Shown: positions 7,979 through 17,446 of the stretch, piece after piece | Layout of the letters: each line of letters opens with the position of its first letter | Numbering within the stretch: the first letter of the stretch is position 1 | NCBI RefSeq assembly: GCF_003515685.1 | Contig: NZ_QWEG01000010.1 | Location: forward strand, 180,537-244,536 | DNA: 64,000 bases | Reading direction: 5' to 3' | From: Neobacillus notoginsengisoli | GTDB taxonomy: Bacteria; Bacillota; Bacilli; Bacillales; Cytobacillaceae | Program-made: the position numbers and the translations under genes | The notes under the pieces: model-generated | What the model saw: the letters and a program-made list of their open reading frames with translations, nothing else | Database searches by the model: none | What the model was told of the DNA's origin: nothing

Positions 7979-9157
7979 TTATAAATCAGGTCGGTTAGAC
8001 GTTCTGTGGCAACTGCTACAGGTATTCTTTACATGGCATTTATAGCAGCTTTCCTGTGGCCTGGTTAGATTTTCGACTGAAATTGGATGGCCTTCACGCC
8101 AATTGTTGGTGTGTTTTTGTGAATGGCAGGAAATGCAGCTGACAGAATTATTTTCTTCGGAACCAGTGCTTCGATTAGGGTCGTGACATGTATAACATGT
8201 TTGTTCGTTCTTGGCCGCTTCTTTTCCGTGGCTAGGGAAAAATGAATTTTTGTGGCTCTCAGGACGTTGTTTGTGGCAATCTACACAGAAGGTATTTTCT
8301 TTTGCATAAGTATGCTCATCTTTATGGGATTGCTTTGTTTCTAGATATTTATCTAACGTCGATAAATCTTCATATCCTTCCAGCTTTTCGATTGACATTG
8401 GTCCGTGGCACTTATTACAGCTGCTTAACTCTGATTTTGCCAGTTTTCCATGTGTCTTTGATTTAAATTCAGAAGACTTATGGCTTTTCGGCAGCATGCC
8501 TGTGGCATGGCAGGCAGTACATTCTGTGGTGATCCTCCTAGATTCATGGCATTCCATGCATGTATCCATATCGGGCCTGGTAAATTTAAGGTCAGCCATT
8601 GCACTGGAGCCTAATCCTTTATCCCATTTGCTATAATCTGTTTTAAAGGTCATTTCCCGATCGGGTATTTTTCCATGGGCTACACCGCTGTGGCATTGGG
8701 TACATTTGACGTCTTTCTCGCTATGCTTATCATGAGGAATAATGATGTCACCTGAAACCGAAAAATTTCTGTTCTGCACATTGTGACACTTTTCACATGT
8801 GCTGTTGGGAATTTCTTTTGTCATCCTAATTGGCGCTACATTGACATCGTTTTTGTTTATGTTTTTATAAATGGTTTTTTTGACAAGATCAGCTTTGTTT
8901 TTGGCTGCAAGCTTGACCCCTGGCTCAATATGGCAGTTTACGCAATCAACTTCCGCGTGGGAGGAAGCCTTCCACGTATAGTATTCCGGTTTCATTTCAT
9001 GGCATGACGAGCAAAACTCTGAGCTGGATGAAGCCTCCAGCCCTATAAATCCGATTGAGAAGAATAGGGCCAGAAACAACAGTGTCAATGTCATGATTTT
9101 ATAAATCTTATTGCGAAAACGGGGAGGGGCCGGCAGCTCTTTTTTTTCTTCTTCCAT
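7979..9157 (-). CDS. NapC/NirT-like membrane-anchored 12-haem cytochrome c
   Basis: The ATG at 9157 is chosen because GGAGGG lies 8 bases upstream; an earlier TTG would contain that site. The 392-residue protein has one membrane helix (LTLLFLALFFSIGFIGL) immediately followed by the NapC/NirT signature FCSSCHEMKPEYYTW and CVNCHIEPG. Twelve CXXCH sites are present: CSSCH, CVNCH, CEKCH, CTQCH, CMECH, CTACH, CNKCH, CVDCH, CYTCH, CISCH, CYKCH and CSSCH. NapC/NirT heads oxidise menaquinol, and the extra eight haems would pass electrons outward. It follows a 10-haem paralogue by 30 bases. Most NapC-type proteins have four or five haems, so twelve is unusual. Confidence 0.85.
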   Translation of the reverse strand: MEEEKKELPAPPRFRNKIYKIMTLTLLFLALFFSIGFIGLEASSSSEFCSSCHEMKPEYYTWKASSHAEVDCVNCHIEPGVKLAAKNKADLVKKTIYKNINKNDVNVAPIRMTKEIPNSTCEKCHNVQNRNFSVSGDIIIPHDKHSEKDVKCTQCHSGVAHGKIPDREMTFKTDYSKWDKGLGSSAMADLKFTRPDMDTCMECHESRRITTECTACHATGMLPKSHKSSEFKSKTHGKLAKSELSSCNKCHGPMSIEKLEGYEDLSTLDKYLETKQSHKDEHTYAKENTFCVDCHKQRPESHKNSFFPSHGKEAAKNEQTCYTCHDPNRSTGSEENNSVSCISCHSQKHTNNWREGHPISVENLTRPQESCYKCHVKNTCSSCHRTSNRPDL

Positions 9158-9187
9158 CAGACTGTCCCTCCAGTTCAAATTTTACAG

Positions 9188-10576
9188 TTAAGCTCCTTTT
9201 TCACCTTTGAAACCTGTCCTGTGGCAGAACTGGCAGTAAACATCTGTTGGCGCGGTTGTTTTCTTGTCAGCAGCAGGCTTTTCTTTATCATGGCAGACAA
9301 AGCATTGGGCTTTCGCTTCGTTTGTTTTTGCTTTTGGTGCGTGGGCTGTCAGCCAGTTATCGCTGTCGCCATGGCCATCCGGACGTTCTGCGTGGCAAGT
9401 GGAGCAGAAAGCACTGTCACGGGATTTGTCTTTAACCGTTTTTATGTTTGGTACGTATTTTTCATCCTTTTCTCCATTGATCAAGGTCAGGATGTCCTGT
9501 TTGGGCATTTCGCGAATCCATTTGGAATCCTTATGACAGTCCAGGCATTGATTAAGCTCTTTTAAAGCAGCGCCGCCATGGCCTTGGTTCCAATTTTTCT
9601 GTTGATGGTTTTTAGGTATAGAAATTTCCTCATGGCATGTCAAGCATTCCATTGACAGCTTTACATCTTCTTTTTGCTTTCCTAAAGCTTGAAGGATGAT
9701 GGCCTGTGTTTTCGTGTTTGTTTCATGTTTACCTTCGACTCCGACAACTGAGTCGTGGGGCTCGGCAGCTGTTCCATCTCCGGAGGCTGTGGCAGCTTTT
9801 TCGCTGTCATGGCCTTTATCTTTTTCCGCACCGTGTGTATTGACAGGCAGACTGTATGCGATGTCTTTCCATGGCTTTTCGCCTTTATTTACTTTGTCAT
9901 GGCAATCGATGCATGTTCCCATGTTAGGATTTGTGTATTCTTTTGTCATAAGCTTACCGATATTTTCTTCTGTCCAATGGTCATACGTTTCTGAACCATT
10001 GATTCCGCGGTCAACTACTTTGCCGTGCGCAACTCCGGCGTGGCAGGTGATACATGGAATGCTTTCTTCAACGTGTTTCTTATGATTGACCTTCAGGTCG
10101 CCCGTCGCTGTGACAAGGCGGTTGTCCGAGTGGCATTGCCCACAATTCACTTTTAGGACGGGAACGGTCTGGACAATTGGATCCGGCGGACCGACAATAT
10201 GGTAGTAAACCTCTTTCATCGATTCGATTTTATGGAGGACCATATTTTTCGCACCCGGTTCGATGTGGCACTGCGTACATTTGATTTCACTGTGGGCGCT
10301 TGCCTTGAACGTTTGATATTCCGGCGCCATCTCATGGCACGATGAGCAGAAAACTGGATTGGATGTGAAGGCGATTGCCCCGTATGCCGTACCGCTCATG
10401 GCGATCAAGCCAAATAGGAGAGCGAAACCGAGTTTCCAGCGATTCACCGGGTTCTTCCAATCTATATTTCTAAATTTTTGCCATAGTCTGCGTATAAGGC
10501 CAGCTTTCTTTTTCCCTTCCCTTGTCTCTGTCTGAGGGCTTATCTCTGTCTGTTTGGATCTTCTCCAAAAGGCCAC
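9188..10576 (-). CDS. NapC/NirT-like membrane-anchored 10-haem cytochrome c (paralogue 1)
   Basis: The 462-residue product starts with GTG (AAAGGGTG about 7 bases upstream). A basic cytoplasmic stretch leads to a membrane helix (LGFALLFGLIAMSGTAYGAI, about 50-69) and the NapC/NirT motif FCSSCHEMAPEYQTF. Ten CXXCH sites follow: CSSCH, CTQCH, CGQCH, CITCH, CIDCH, CLTCH, CLDCH, CSTCH, CFVCH and CQFCH. It is closely related to the gene at 11171-12472, sharing for example the helix lead-in WKNPVNRWKL and the ending YCQFCHRTGFKGE. It probably takes electrons from menaquinol and relays them to the secreted cytochromes. It may be the first gene of the main operon, since a 590-base gap with repeated TTGTGAAG boxes lies upstream. 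Confidence 0.85.
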   Translation of the reverse strand: MAFWRRSKQTEISPQTETREGKKKAGLIRRLWQKFRNIDWKNPVNRWKLGFALLFGLIAMSGTAYGAIAFTSNPVFCSSCHEMAPEYQTFKASAHSEIKCTQCHIEPGAKNMVLHKIESMKEVYYHIVGPPDPIVQTVPVLKVNCGQCHSDNRLVTATGDLKVNHKKHVEESIPCITCHAGVAHGKVVDRGINGSETYDHWTEENIGKLMTKEYTNPNMGTCIDCHDKVNKGEKPWKDIAYSLPVNTHGAEKDKGHDSEKAATASGDGTAAEPHDSVVGVEGKHETNTKTQAIILQALGKQKEDVKLSMECLTCHEEISIPKNHQQKNWNQGHGGAALKELNQCLDCHKDSKWIREMPKQDILTLINGEKDEKYVPNIKTVKDKSRDSAFCSTCHAERPDGHGDSDNWLTAHAPKAKTNEAKAQCFVCHDKEKPAADKKTTAPTDVYCQFCHRTGFKGEKGA

Positions 10577-10682
10577 GCTGTTTCACCCTTTCTGTTGTCT
10601 TGTTTGATTTCTATCTGCTTTTTTTATTTAACCTCTCTAAAGGTAGTATCTAATATTGAAGGGTGATTTTCCAATGTACAAA

Positions 10683-10702
10683 TTGTGAATAAAGTTGCGA
10701 AG
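10683..10702 (+). promoter_or_regulatory. Two TTGTGAA-like boxes upstream of the cytochrome operon
   Basis: TTGTGAAT at 10683 and TTGCGAAG at 10695 stand 12 bases apart, about 100 bases before the GTG of the 10-haem gene at 10576. TTGTGAAT resembles the published ResD-box consensus TTTGTGAAT of Bacillus subtilis. ResD governs respiration under oxygen limitation, which would suit these genes. The match is short and could be chance. Confidence 0.3.
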
Positions 10703-10915
10703 TGTGTCGGATGGATTTATGCAGCAAAAGTACGTTGGGAATATTGTTATATCAATGCTTGAGTTAATAACTTACGCGTAGTGTTAAAGAGATTAATGAT
10801 TAATATTTATACATTAATTAGAATAAAGATGTAAATATAAATCGTTTTTTGACCTCTTTTTGTATAAAGTGAGAAGGGGATAGGTGAAATAGTTATAGTA
10901 ATATAATTTAATATT

Positions 10916-10956
10916 TTGTGAAGTTGTTATGAAGAAGTTGTGAAGAAGTTGTGAAG
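10916..10956 (+). promoter_or_regulatory. Four direct repeats of TTGTGAAG at exact 11-bp spacing
   Basis: TTGTGAAG (10916), TTATGAAG (10927), TTGTGAAG (10938) and TTGTGAAG (10949) repeat at exactly one helical turn. This is the arrangement bound by OmpR/PhoB-family response regulators. The stretch lies in the 594-base gap between the two 10-haem genes, which otherwise shows only AT-rich sequence and the repeat at 11145-11173. The sites are about 340 bases from the start of the downstream cytochrome gene, so their promoter is uncertain. Confidence 0.45.
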
Positions 10957-11144
10957 ATTAAGCGATATATTTTTTATATTTTAGGCTGGGTTTGTCAGTT
11001 TTGAACAGAATTTATCTTTGGTTTCTTCACAGGGAGGGTAAAGATCTTTCATTCGATCGTAAAAAAACCGCTGGACTAGTGGCCAGGCGGGATAAGGATA
11101 TAAAACGAGTTTCGTTGGTTTACTAACTACTCAAAGGAAGTGAG

Positions 11145-11173
11145 TGAGGCACTGGAACCGTCCCCGTGCATCA
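11145..11173 (+). repeat. Short intergenic repeat (family C, single copy)
   Basis: This copy of GGCACTGGAACCGTCCCCGT within GAGGC...CATCAC touches the stop of the minus-strand 10-haem gene. Other copies are at 22922-22952, 48734-48806 and 50731-50803. Confidence 0.7.
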
Positions 11174-12472
11174 CTCTCCTTTAAATCCGGTGCGGTGGCA
11201 GTATTGGCAGTAGATGTCTGTTGGTGGTTTGGCGGTTGTGGATTCTGGTTGTGGTTTTTGTTTGTCGTGGCAGGTGAAGCATGTTTCTTTTTCTGGTTTT
11301 GTGCTGGCCTTTTTTGCGTGCTTGGTCAGCCAGTCGTCGCTGTCCCCATGGCTTGGTGGCCTTTCTCCGTGGCAGGCGTTACAGAATTCGTTTGTGCGCA
11401 GCGTGCTTCTTTTTTCTTCTGGGCTTCGGGAGTGCTGTTCTTTCCCCTCGCTGTGGTTAATAAGGGTTTGAATATTTTGCGGCTGCACTTCTTTGGCCCA
11501 TTTCGTATCTTTGTGGCAATTTACGCATTGATCTACATTCTTATATGCTGTCTCTCCGTGTTGAACTTTCCATTTGTCCCGCTTATGGGTAGCGGGAGTA
11601 TCGACTTCTTTGTGACATGTTGAGCATTCCATTGATAGTTTAACATCTTCATGCTGCATACCGATGGCTTGGAGGATGATCTGCTGGGATTTTCCAGTGT
11701 TTTCTGCCTTGTTGGCATCGGCTGTTTCTACTTTGGAACTTCCATGCTCAACCTGTCTCGGTAGGCTGTAGGCAACATCTTCCCATGGTTTTTGGCCTTT
11801 GTTCACTTTGTCGTGGCAGTCGATGCATGTGCCCATATTCGGGTCCATATATTCTTTTGTCATCAGCTTCTCGGCGTTGTCGGCCGTCCAAAGATGGCGG
11901 TCTTTTTCTGTGTTGAGTTTACGGTCGGCGATTTTGCCGTGGGCGACTCCGGCATGGCAGGTGATGCAGGGGATCCCTTCATCTATATGCTTTTTATGGT
12001 TGACCATTAGGTCGCCGGAAGCGGTCACTAGCCTGTTCGTTGTGTGGCATTGCTGGCATGAGATGTTTGGAATGGCTTCTCCTGGTGTCTGGACGATTTG
12101 CTCAGGAATACCGGTGAGGTGGTAGTAGACTTCTTTCATGGATTTCATTTTGTGGGTCAGCATATTGACCGCGCCTGGTTGGATATGGCACTGTACGCAG
12201 CTGATCTGGCTGTGGGCGCTTGCTTCGAAGGTTGCGAATTCGGGCTGCATTTCATGACAGCTTTTGCAAAAAGTAGGTGAGTTTGTAAAGGCTAATACTC
12301 CGCCAAATCCTCCTCCTCCAACAATGAGAAGGGCTAAAGTCGCAAATAGCAGTTTCCAGCGGTTCACCGGGTTTTTCCAGTCAATTTCTTTCACTCTTCT
12401 CCAAAGGCTTTTTTTCTTTTCCTTCGGATGCGTTTCTGTTTCTGGCGGTTTCTTTTTCCTCCGGAACAACAA
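11171..12472 (-). CDS. NapC/NirT-like membrane-anchored 10-haem cytochrome c (paralogue 2)
   Basis: The protein has about 433 residues. Start choice: GGGAGG directly abuts a TTG at 12481, too close for initiation, so the TTG three codons on (12472) or the following TTG is preferred. After a basic leader comes WKNPVNRWKLLFATLALLIV, a glycine-rich membrane helix, then FCKSCHEMQPEFATF. Ten CXXCH motifs are present: CKSCH, CVQCH, CQQCH, CITCH, CIDCH, CSTCH, CVNCH, CNACH, CFTCH and CQYCH. It aligns throughout with the gene at 9188-10576. The divergence between the two suggests distinct partners. It is the most upstream gene of the minus-strand cytochrome cluster and may be transcribed on its own. 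Confidence 0.83.
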   Translation of the reverse strand: MLFRRKKKPPETETHPKEKKKSLWRRVKEIDWKNPVNRWKLLFATLALLIVGGGGFGGVLAFTNSPTFCKSCHEMQPEFATFEASAHSQISCVQCHIQPGAVNMLTHKMKSMKEVYYHLTGIPEQIVQTPGEAIPNISCQQCHTTNRLVTASGDLMVNHKKHIDEGIPCITCHAGVAHGKIADRKLNTEKDRHLWTADNAEKLMTKEYMDPNMGTCIDCHDKVNKGQKPWEDVAYSLPRQVEHGSSKVETADANKAENTGKSQQIILQAIGMQHEDVKLSMECSTCHKEVDTPATHKRDKWKVQHGETAYKNVDQCVNCHKDTKWAKEVQPQNIQTLINHSEGKEQHSRSPEEKRSTLRTNEFCNACHGERPPSHGDSDDWLTKHAKKASTKPEKETCFTCHDKQKPQPESTTAKPPTDIYCQYCHRTGFKGE

Positions 12473-12710
12473 TGTTCTCAACCTCCCTGTTTTTCAAATA
12501 TTCTCTATATATTACCATTATAACCTAATCATTTAAGTCAGTGCGTGATATTGTGAAAAATTGAGCAATAGTTTTTGCTGTTGAAAAGGTTCCTTATTAT
12601 ATACTTTTTGGGGACGCAAAAAGGACCAAGAAACTTTGCCAAATCTGAATCATTTTTATAAAGCGATCTTTTGTAGTAAGTTGTTAATACCATAGTAACT
12701 TCTAAACCAT

Positions 12711-12835
12711 TGATTGGAGCGGAGGGCACCGACTCCAGCGGGATGAAGCGGCAAGGTGGAGACCCCACAGGCGCTTAAGCGCCGAGGAGGCTCCACTGAC
12801 GCCCCGCGGAAAGCGTGTGCCCGCAGCGGAAATCA
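12711..12835. repeat. Bacillaceae intergenic repeat (family A), copy 1
   Basis: This is a 125-base GC-rich element starting TGATTGGAGCGG and ending GCGGAAATCA. It includes CGGCAAGGTGGAGACCCC and GAGGAGGCTCCACTGACGCC. A second copy is at 22327-22454. Such elements are common between genes in Bacillaceae, are rich in short inverted repeats and have no established function. It lies between the cytochrome cluster and secA. The flanks at 12482-12710 show no gene. Confidence 0.8.
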
Positions 12836-12868
12836 AGTTTTTTTCCAAAAGCCAGGGGTGGGCTTCTG

Positions 12869-12897
12869 TTGTCACTGCATAGCGGAAGTGGTAAGAT
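12869..12897 (+). promoter_or_regulatory. Probable SigA promoter for secA
   Basis: TTGTCA (12869-12874) and TAAGAT (12892-12897) are separated by 17 bases, about 105 bases before the secA start. No better pair is seen nearby. Confidence 0.45.
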
Positions 12898-13002
12898 GGT
12901 AACAGAAATTGGCGAATTCTTTTTAAAGGAAATTCGTGGTATAGAAGAGAATCCTTTCTCCTTATGGGGTTTGAATGCTGAGTAGAAGAAGGAGCGTTTG
13001 AG

Positions 13003-15510
13003 ATGGGCATTTTAAATAAACTGTTTGATATGAATAAACGCGAGCTAAAGAAGCTGACTAAAATTGCCGGGAAAATTGAGGCGCTCGCCGGTGAGATGGA
13101 AAAGCTGACGGATGATGAGCTTCGCGCAAAAACAGACGAGTTCAAGCAGCGTTACCAAAACGGTGAAACACTCGACGATTTGCTCGTCGAGGCATTTGCG
13201 GTTGTCCGTGAAGGGGCCCGCCGTGTCCTTGGCCTATATCCTTATCCTGTCCAGCTCATGGGTGGTGTTTCCCTGCACGAGGGGAATATTTCCGAGATGA
13301 AAACAGGGGAAGGAAAAACGCTGACAGCGACAATGCCAGTTTACTTGAATGCGTTGTCTGGTAAGGGCGTGCACGTTGTAACTGTCAACGAATACCTCGC
13401 CAGCCGTGACGCTACTGAGATGGGCCAGCTGTACAATTTCCTTGGCTTAACGGTCGGGCTGAACCTGAACAGCATGACAAAGGAAGAGAAGCAGGAAGCG
13501 TATGAGGCCGATATTACCTACGGTACGAATAACGAATTCGGGTTCGACTATCTCCGGGACAACATGGTGTTATATAAGGAACAAAAAGTTCAACGCCCGC
13601 TTTTTTATGCGGTCATTGACGAGGTTGACTCGATTTTGATTGACGAAGCGAGGACACCGCTGATCATTTCCGGTACGGCGCAAAAGTCCACGTCGCTCTA
13701 CATGCAGGCCAACGCATTTGTCCGGACGCTGACGAAGGATCAGGATTATACGTATGATGAGAAAACAAAAGGAGTCATGCTGACGGAGCAGGGGATTTCG
13801 AAAGCAGAGCGCGCCTTTGGGATCGAAAACCTTTTTGACATCAACCACGTGACATTAAACCACCATGTCAACCAGGCGCTCAAGGCAAACGCGTCGATGC
13901 ATCTAGATATTGATTACGTTGTCCAAGACGGCGAAATCGTCATTGTTGACCAGTTTACCGGCCGCTTGATGAAGGGCCGCCGCTACTCAGAGGGGCTCCA
14001 CCAGGCGATTGAAGCAAAAGAAGGACTCGAAGTCCAAAATGAAAGCATGACGCTTGCGACAATCACATTCCAGAACTACTTCCGGATGTACGAGAAGCTT
14101 GCCGGTATGACCGGTACGGCAAAAACGGAAGAAGAGGAATTCCGCAATATATATAATATGAACGTTATCGTCATTCCGACGAACCGGCCGATTGTCCGTG
14201 ATGACCGTCCGGATTTGATTTATGCAACGATGGACGGGAAATTCCGCGCGGTTGTGGAAGACATTGCCGAGCGCCATCAAAAAGGCCAGCCGGTCCTTGT
14301 CGGTACCGTCGCGATTGAAACGTCCGAGCTTATTTCAAAATATTTGCAGAAGAAGGGCATCAAGCACAACGTCCTAAACGCGAAAAACCATGGCCGTGAA
14401 GCGGAAATCATCGCTGAAGCGGGCGAGCCGGGCTCCGTTACGATTGCGACCAACATGGCCGGCCGTGGTACTGATATTAAGCTTGGCGAAGGTGTCGTTG
14501 AGGTTGGCGGGCTTGCCGTCATCGGTACGGAGCGCCATGAGTCACGCCGGATTGACAACCAGCTGCGCGGACGATCAGGACGTCAGGGAGATCCGGGGGT
14601 AACCCAGTTCTACCTTTCGATGGAAGATGAGCTGATGCGCCGCTTCGGTTCAGATAATATGAAAGCGATGATGGAGCGCCTCGGCATGGATGATTCCCAG
14701 CCGATCCAGAGCAAAATGGTTTCGCGCGCGGTCGAGTCAGCGCAGAAACGCGTTGAAGGAAATAACTTTGACGCGCGGAAGCAGCTCCTTCAATACGATG
14801 ATGTCTTGCGCCAGCAGCGTGAAATTATTTATGCGCAGCGCAACGAAGTGCTAGATGCTGAAAACCTTCGCGACATTGTTGAAAATATGATTAAACATAC
14901 AATTGAACGCGAGGTTGATACATTCGCGCCAAGGAACGTAGATGAAGAGGAATGGAATCTTCAGGGATTGGTTGACTACACCGCTGCCAATCTGCTCCGC
15001 GAAGGCGACATCACTCTTGCGGACCTGACTGGCAAAGAGCCAGACGAGATGGCCGAGGCCATTTTTGCAAAAGTAAAACAGCGCTACGATGAGAAAGAAG
15101 AAATCCTTGAGCCTGATCAGATGCGCGAGTTCGAGAAAGTCATCGTTCTGCGCGCGGTTGACTCGAAGTGGATGGACCACATCGACGCAATGGATCAGCT
15201 TCGCCAGGGAATCCATCTACGCGCCTATGCCCAGACCGATCCGCTTCGTGAATACCAGGCTGAAGGCTTCGCGATGTTTGAGAGCATGGTTCTTTCCATT
15301 GAGGAAGAGGTTTCCCGCTATATCATGAAGGCGGAAATCCGCAGCAACCTGCAGCGACAGGAAGTTGCCAAAGGCCATGCAGTCAACCCGAAGGAAGACG
15401 GGGAGAAAGTGAAAAAAAAGCCTGTCATCAAGAAAACGAACATCGGCCGCAATGACCCATGCCACTGCGGCAGCGGCAAAAAGTTCAAGAACTGCCACGG
15501 GGCGGGGTAA
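13003..15510 (+). CDS. secA: Protein translocase ATPase SecA
   Basis: The 835-residue protein is the usual SecA1 length. It is the ATPase that drives preproteins through SecYEG at the membrane. Visible features: Walker A in [14 protein letters not shown] near residue 100, the [15 protein letters not shown]alker B block near 207-221, the [15 protein letters not shown] helicase motif near 485-499, the [18 protein letters not shown] block near 515, and a C-terminal zinc-binding tail [16 protein letters not shown] for SecB/lipid contact. AAGGAG precedes the ATG. In Bacillus hpf normally lies just upstream; here that place holds an intergenic repeat. prfB follows, as in Bacillus. Confidence 0.98.
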   Translation: MGILNKLFDMNKRELKKLTKIAGKIEALAGEMEKLTDDELRAKTDEFKQRYQNGETLDDLLVEAFAVVREGARRVLGLYPYPVQLMGGVSLHEGNISEMKTGEGKTLTATMPVYLNALSGKGVHVVTVNEYLASRDATEMGQLYNFLGLTVGLNLNSMTKEEKQEAYEADITYGTNNEFGFDYLRDNMVLYKEQKVQRPLFYAVIDEVDSILIDEARTPLIISGTAQKSTSLYMQANAFVRTLTKDQDYTYDEKTKGVMLTEQGISKAERAFGIENLFDINHVTLNHHVNQALKANASMHLDIDYVVQDGEIVIVDQFTGRLMKGRRYSEGLHQAIEAKEGLEVQNESMTLATITFQNYFRMYEKLAGMTGTAKTEEEEFRNIYNMNVIVIPTNRPIVRDDRPDLIYATMDGKFRAVVEDIAERHQKGQPVLVGTVAIETSELISKYLQKKGIKHNVLNAKNHGREAEIIAEAGEPGSVTIATNMAGRGTDIKLGEGVVEVGGLAVIGTERHESRRIDNQLRGRSGRQGDPGVTQFYLSMEDELMRRFGSDNMKAMMERLGMDDSQPIQSKMVSRAVESAQKRVEGNNFDARKQLLQYDDVLRQQREIIYAQRNEVLDAENLRDIVENMIKHTIEREVDTFAPRNVDEEEWNLQGLVDYTAANLLREGDITLADLTGKEPDEMAEAIFAKVKQRYDEKEEILEPDQMREFEKVIVLRAVDSKWMDHIDAMDQLRQGIHLRAYAQTDPLREYQAEGFAMFESMVLSIEEEVSRYIMKAEIRSNLQRQEVAKGHAVNPKEDGEKVKKKPVIKKTNIGRNDPCHCGSGKKFKNCHGAG

Positions 15511-15531
15511 GAGACTAGTTGTTATATAAAT

Positions 15532-15572
15532 GGGGAACTGATTGTATTGCATCGGTTCCTCTTTTTCTTTTT
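15532..15572 (+). terminator. Intrinsic terminator after secA
   Basis: A GGGGAACTGAT / ATCGGTTCCTC stem (one G-T pair) with an 8-base loop is followed by a T-rich run. Confidence 0.85.
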
Positions 15573-15600
15573 GTTGCGGATAGTAAAACTGGTTTGGTTG

Positions 15601-15641
15601 TTGGGACAGAGCCAAGTCAAAAAGGTACATCTCTGTCCCAA
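15601..15641. repeat. Inverted repeat in the secA-prfB gap
   Basis: TTGGGACAGAG and CTCTGTCCCAA form an 11-bp stem around a 19-base loop. The surrounding 15575-15890 holds no gene. The element resembles small dispersed repeats found between Bacillaceae genes. Confidence 0.5.
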
Positions 15642-15899
15642 GCATCCTATTCGCGAGAGGATTGCTAAAAACCGGTATTTCTGTCGCGTAAGATTCGCTT
15701 CCCGGTTTTGAGATGTCCCGGGTTTTAAGCCTGCTAAATGCTGTTGCGACACGAGGCTGCAAAGCGGGTTATGCGTCAAGGGGGCTGCGTAGCTGGGCTT
15801 CTGCGGCTTTTTATTTTGCCAGGGGTTTTGGCAAACGGGGTTTGACGGTATATACTGTATAAGAAATATTTTATTGGAAAGGTTTTTGAGGTGATTAAT

Positions 15900-17001
15900 A
15901 TGGAGTTTTCAGATATTAGGCATGAGTTGGAGAAAACAGCTAAGCGATTAGCGGGCTTTAGGGGGTCTCTTTGACTTAGAGGAGAAGGAGGCCCGGATTG
16001 CGCAGCTGGACAATGAGATGTTGCATCCGGATTTTTGGAATGACCAGGATGCGGCGCAGCGGGTGATCAATGAGGCGAATGCGCTGAAGGATCAGGTTCA
16101 TGCGTTTTTTGAGATGAATGAGGCGTATGAGGATTTGGAAGTGACGTTTGAGTTGCTGAAGGAGGAGCCTGATGAGGATTTTCAGGCTGAGCTGGAGGAG
16201 CAGCTTGCCGAGTTGACGGCGCGTCTGGATGAGTATGAGCTGGATATGCTGCTGAGCGAACCTTATGATAAGAATAATGCGATCTTAGAGCTGCATCCGG
16301 GCGCGGGTGGAACGGAGTCCCAGGATTGGGGTTCGCTGCTCTTACGGATGTATACCCGCTGGGCGGAGAAGCGCGGCTTCAAGGTCGAGACGCTTGATTA
16401 TTTGCCGGGTGACGAGGCTGGCATCAAGAGTGTGACGCTTTCGATTAAAGGGCATAATGCGTACGGATATTTGAAGGCGGAGAAGGGTGTGCACCGACTT
16501 GTAAGGATTTCGCCGTTCGATTCGTCTGGCCGCCGCCATACGTCGTTCGTTTCGTGCGAGGTGATGCCGGAGTTTAATGATGAGATTGAGATTGACATCC
16601 GGACAGAGGATTTGAAGATTGATACGTACCGGTCGAGCGGTGCGGGCGGACAGCACGTCAATACGACGGACTCGGCGGTCAGAATTACGCATGTTCCGAC
16701 AGGCGTGGTTGTGACGTGCCAGACGGAGCGGTCGCAGATCAAGAACCGTGAGCGGGCGATGAATTTGCTGAAGGCGAAGCTGTACCAGCGTGAGATTGAG
16801 GAGAAGGAGAAGCAAATGGCGGAGATTCGCGGCGAGCAAAAGGAAATTGGCTGGGGAAGCCAGATCCGTTCGTATGTGTTCCATCCGTATTCAATGGTGA
16901 AGGATCACCGGACGGGGACGGAGTCGGGGAATATTCAGGCTGTGATGGACGGGGAACTGGATCCGTTCATCGATTCCTACTTGCGTTCGAAACTGTCGTA
17001 A
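15900..17001 (+). CDS. prfB: Peptide chain release factor 2, with programmed +1 frameshift
   Basis: The gene reads from ATG at 15900 (GAGGTGAT upstream) for 24 codons to an in-frame TGA at 15972-15974. It continues in the +1 frame from 15973, giving 366 residues, exactly the Bacillus RF2 length. The frameshift site is the classic one: an internal Shine-Dalgarno AGGGGG just before CTT TGA C. RF2 ends translation at UGA and UAA, so low RF2 lets the ribosome slip and restores RF2 levels. The [15 protein letters not shown] block contains the catalytic GGQ, and [15 protein letters not shown] contains the SPF stop-codon anticodon loop. An intrinsic terminator follows. The autoregulation is established for this family. 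Confidence 0.97.
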
Positions 17002-17037
17002 GCTTCTTGTAGGTAGAAGATTGTTTTTGCAAAATTT

Positions 17038-17081
17038 AAGCCTTTGCCGGCATTCATGTTCAGTCGGCAAAGGCTTGTTTT
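17038..17081 (+). terminator. Intrinsic terminator after prfB
   Basis: A 12-bp stem AAGCCTTTGCCG (17038-17049) with CGGCAAAGGCTT (17065-17076) is followed by GTTTT. Confidence 0.88.
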
Positions 17082-17344
17082 GATTGTGGAGTATCGAAGG
17101 GTTTTTCAACAGTTTTCAGTGGATAACTTATTTATCCACAAGATTTCATGCAAAAGTAGAGTCCGCTATCGTGGGTTATTAACAGTGCACTTGTAAAATC
17201 GGGTTCCAAAATTAAGTTATCAACATAGTCCAGGATTGAAAAAAGTATTTATCCACAGGTTTCGCATTTTTGACCTGTAAAATCTTTTTTATCAGCTTTT
17301 TATTGGGGACAACCTTTAATAAAGGATTCCTGTTCTGCTTGTAT

Positions 17345-17374
17345 TTGCGCCTAGCTTCCTGTGAATGCTATACT
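17345..17374 (+). promoter_or_regulatory. Probable SigA promoter for the YitT-family gene
   Basis: TTGCGC and TATACT are separated by 18 bases, with an extended -10 TG one base before TATACT, 72 bases ahead of the TTG start. The rest of 17082-17446 has several TTATCCACA-like words but no gene. Confidence 0.45.
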
Positions 17375-17446
17375 CTAGCATTGCATAGTTTAAAAATTTG
17401 ATTAGATGATCCGATTAAAGGTTATATAGAGAAGGAGGGCTCGTTT

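Noticed and set aside
9221..12280. Several plus-strand Cys/Trp/Phe-rich open frames
   Set aside because: They mirror the CXXCH codons of the minus-strand cytochromes and have no start signals.
15972..15974. In-frame TGA in prfB as a nonsense mutation or Sec codon
   Set aside because: It is the classic RF2 programmed frameshift with internal Shine-Dalgarno and CTT TGA C. The +1 frame restores a full RF2.
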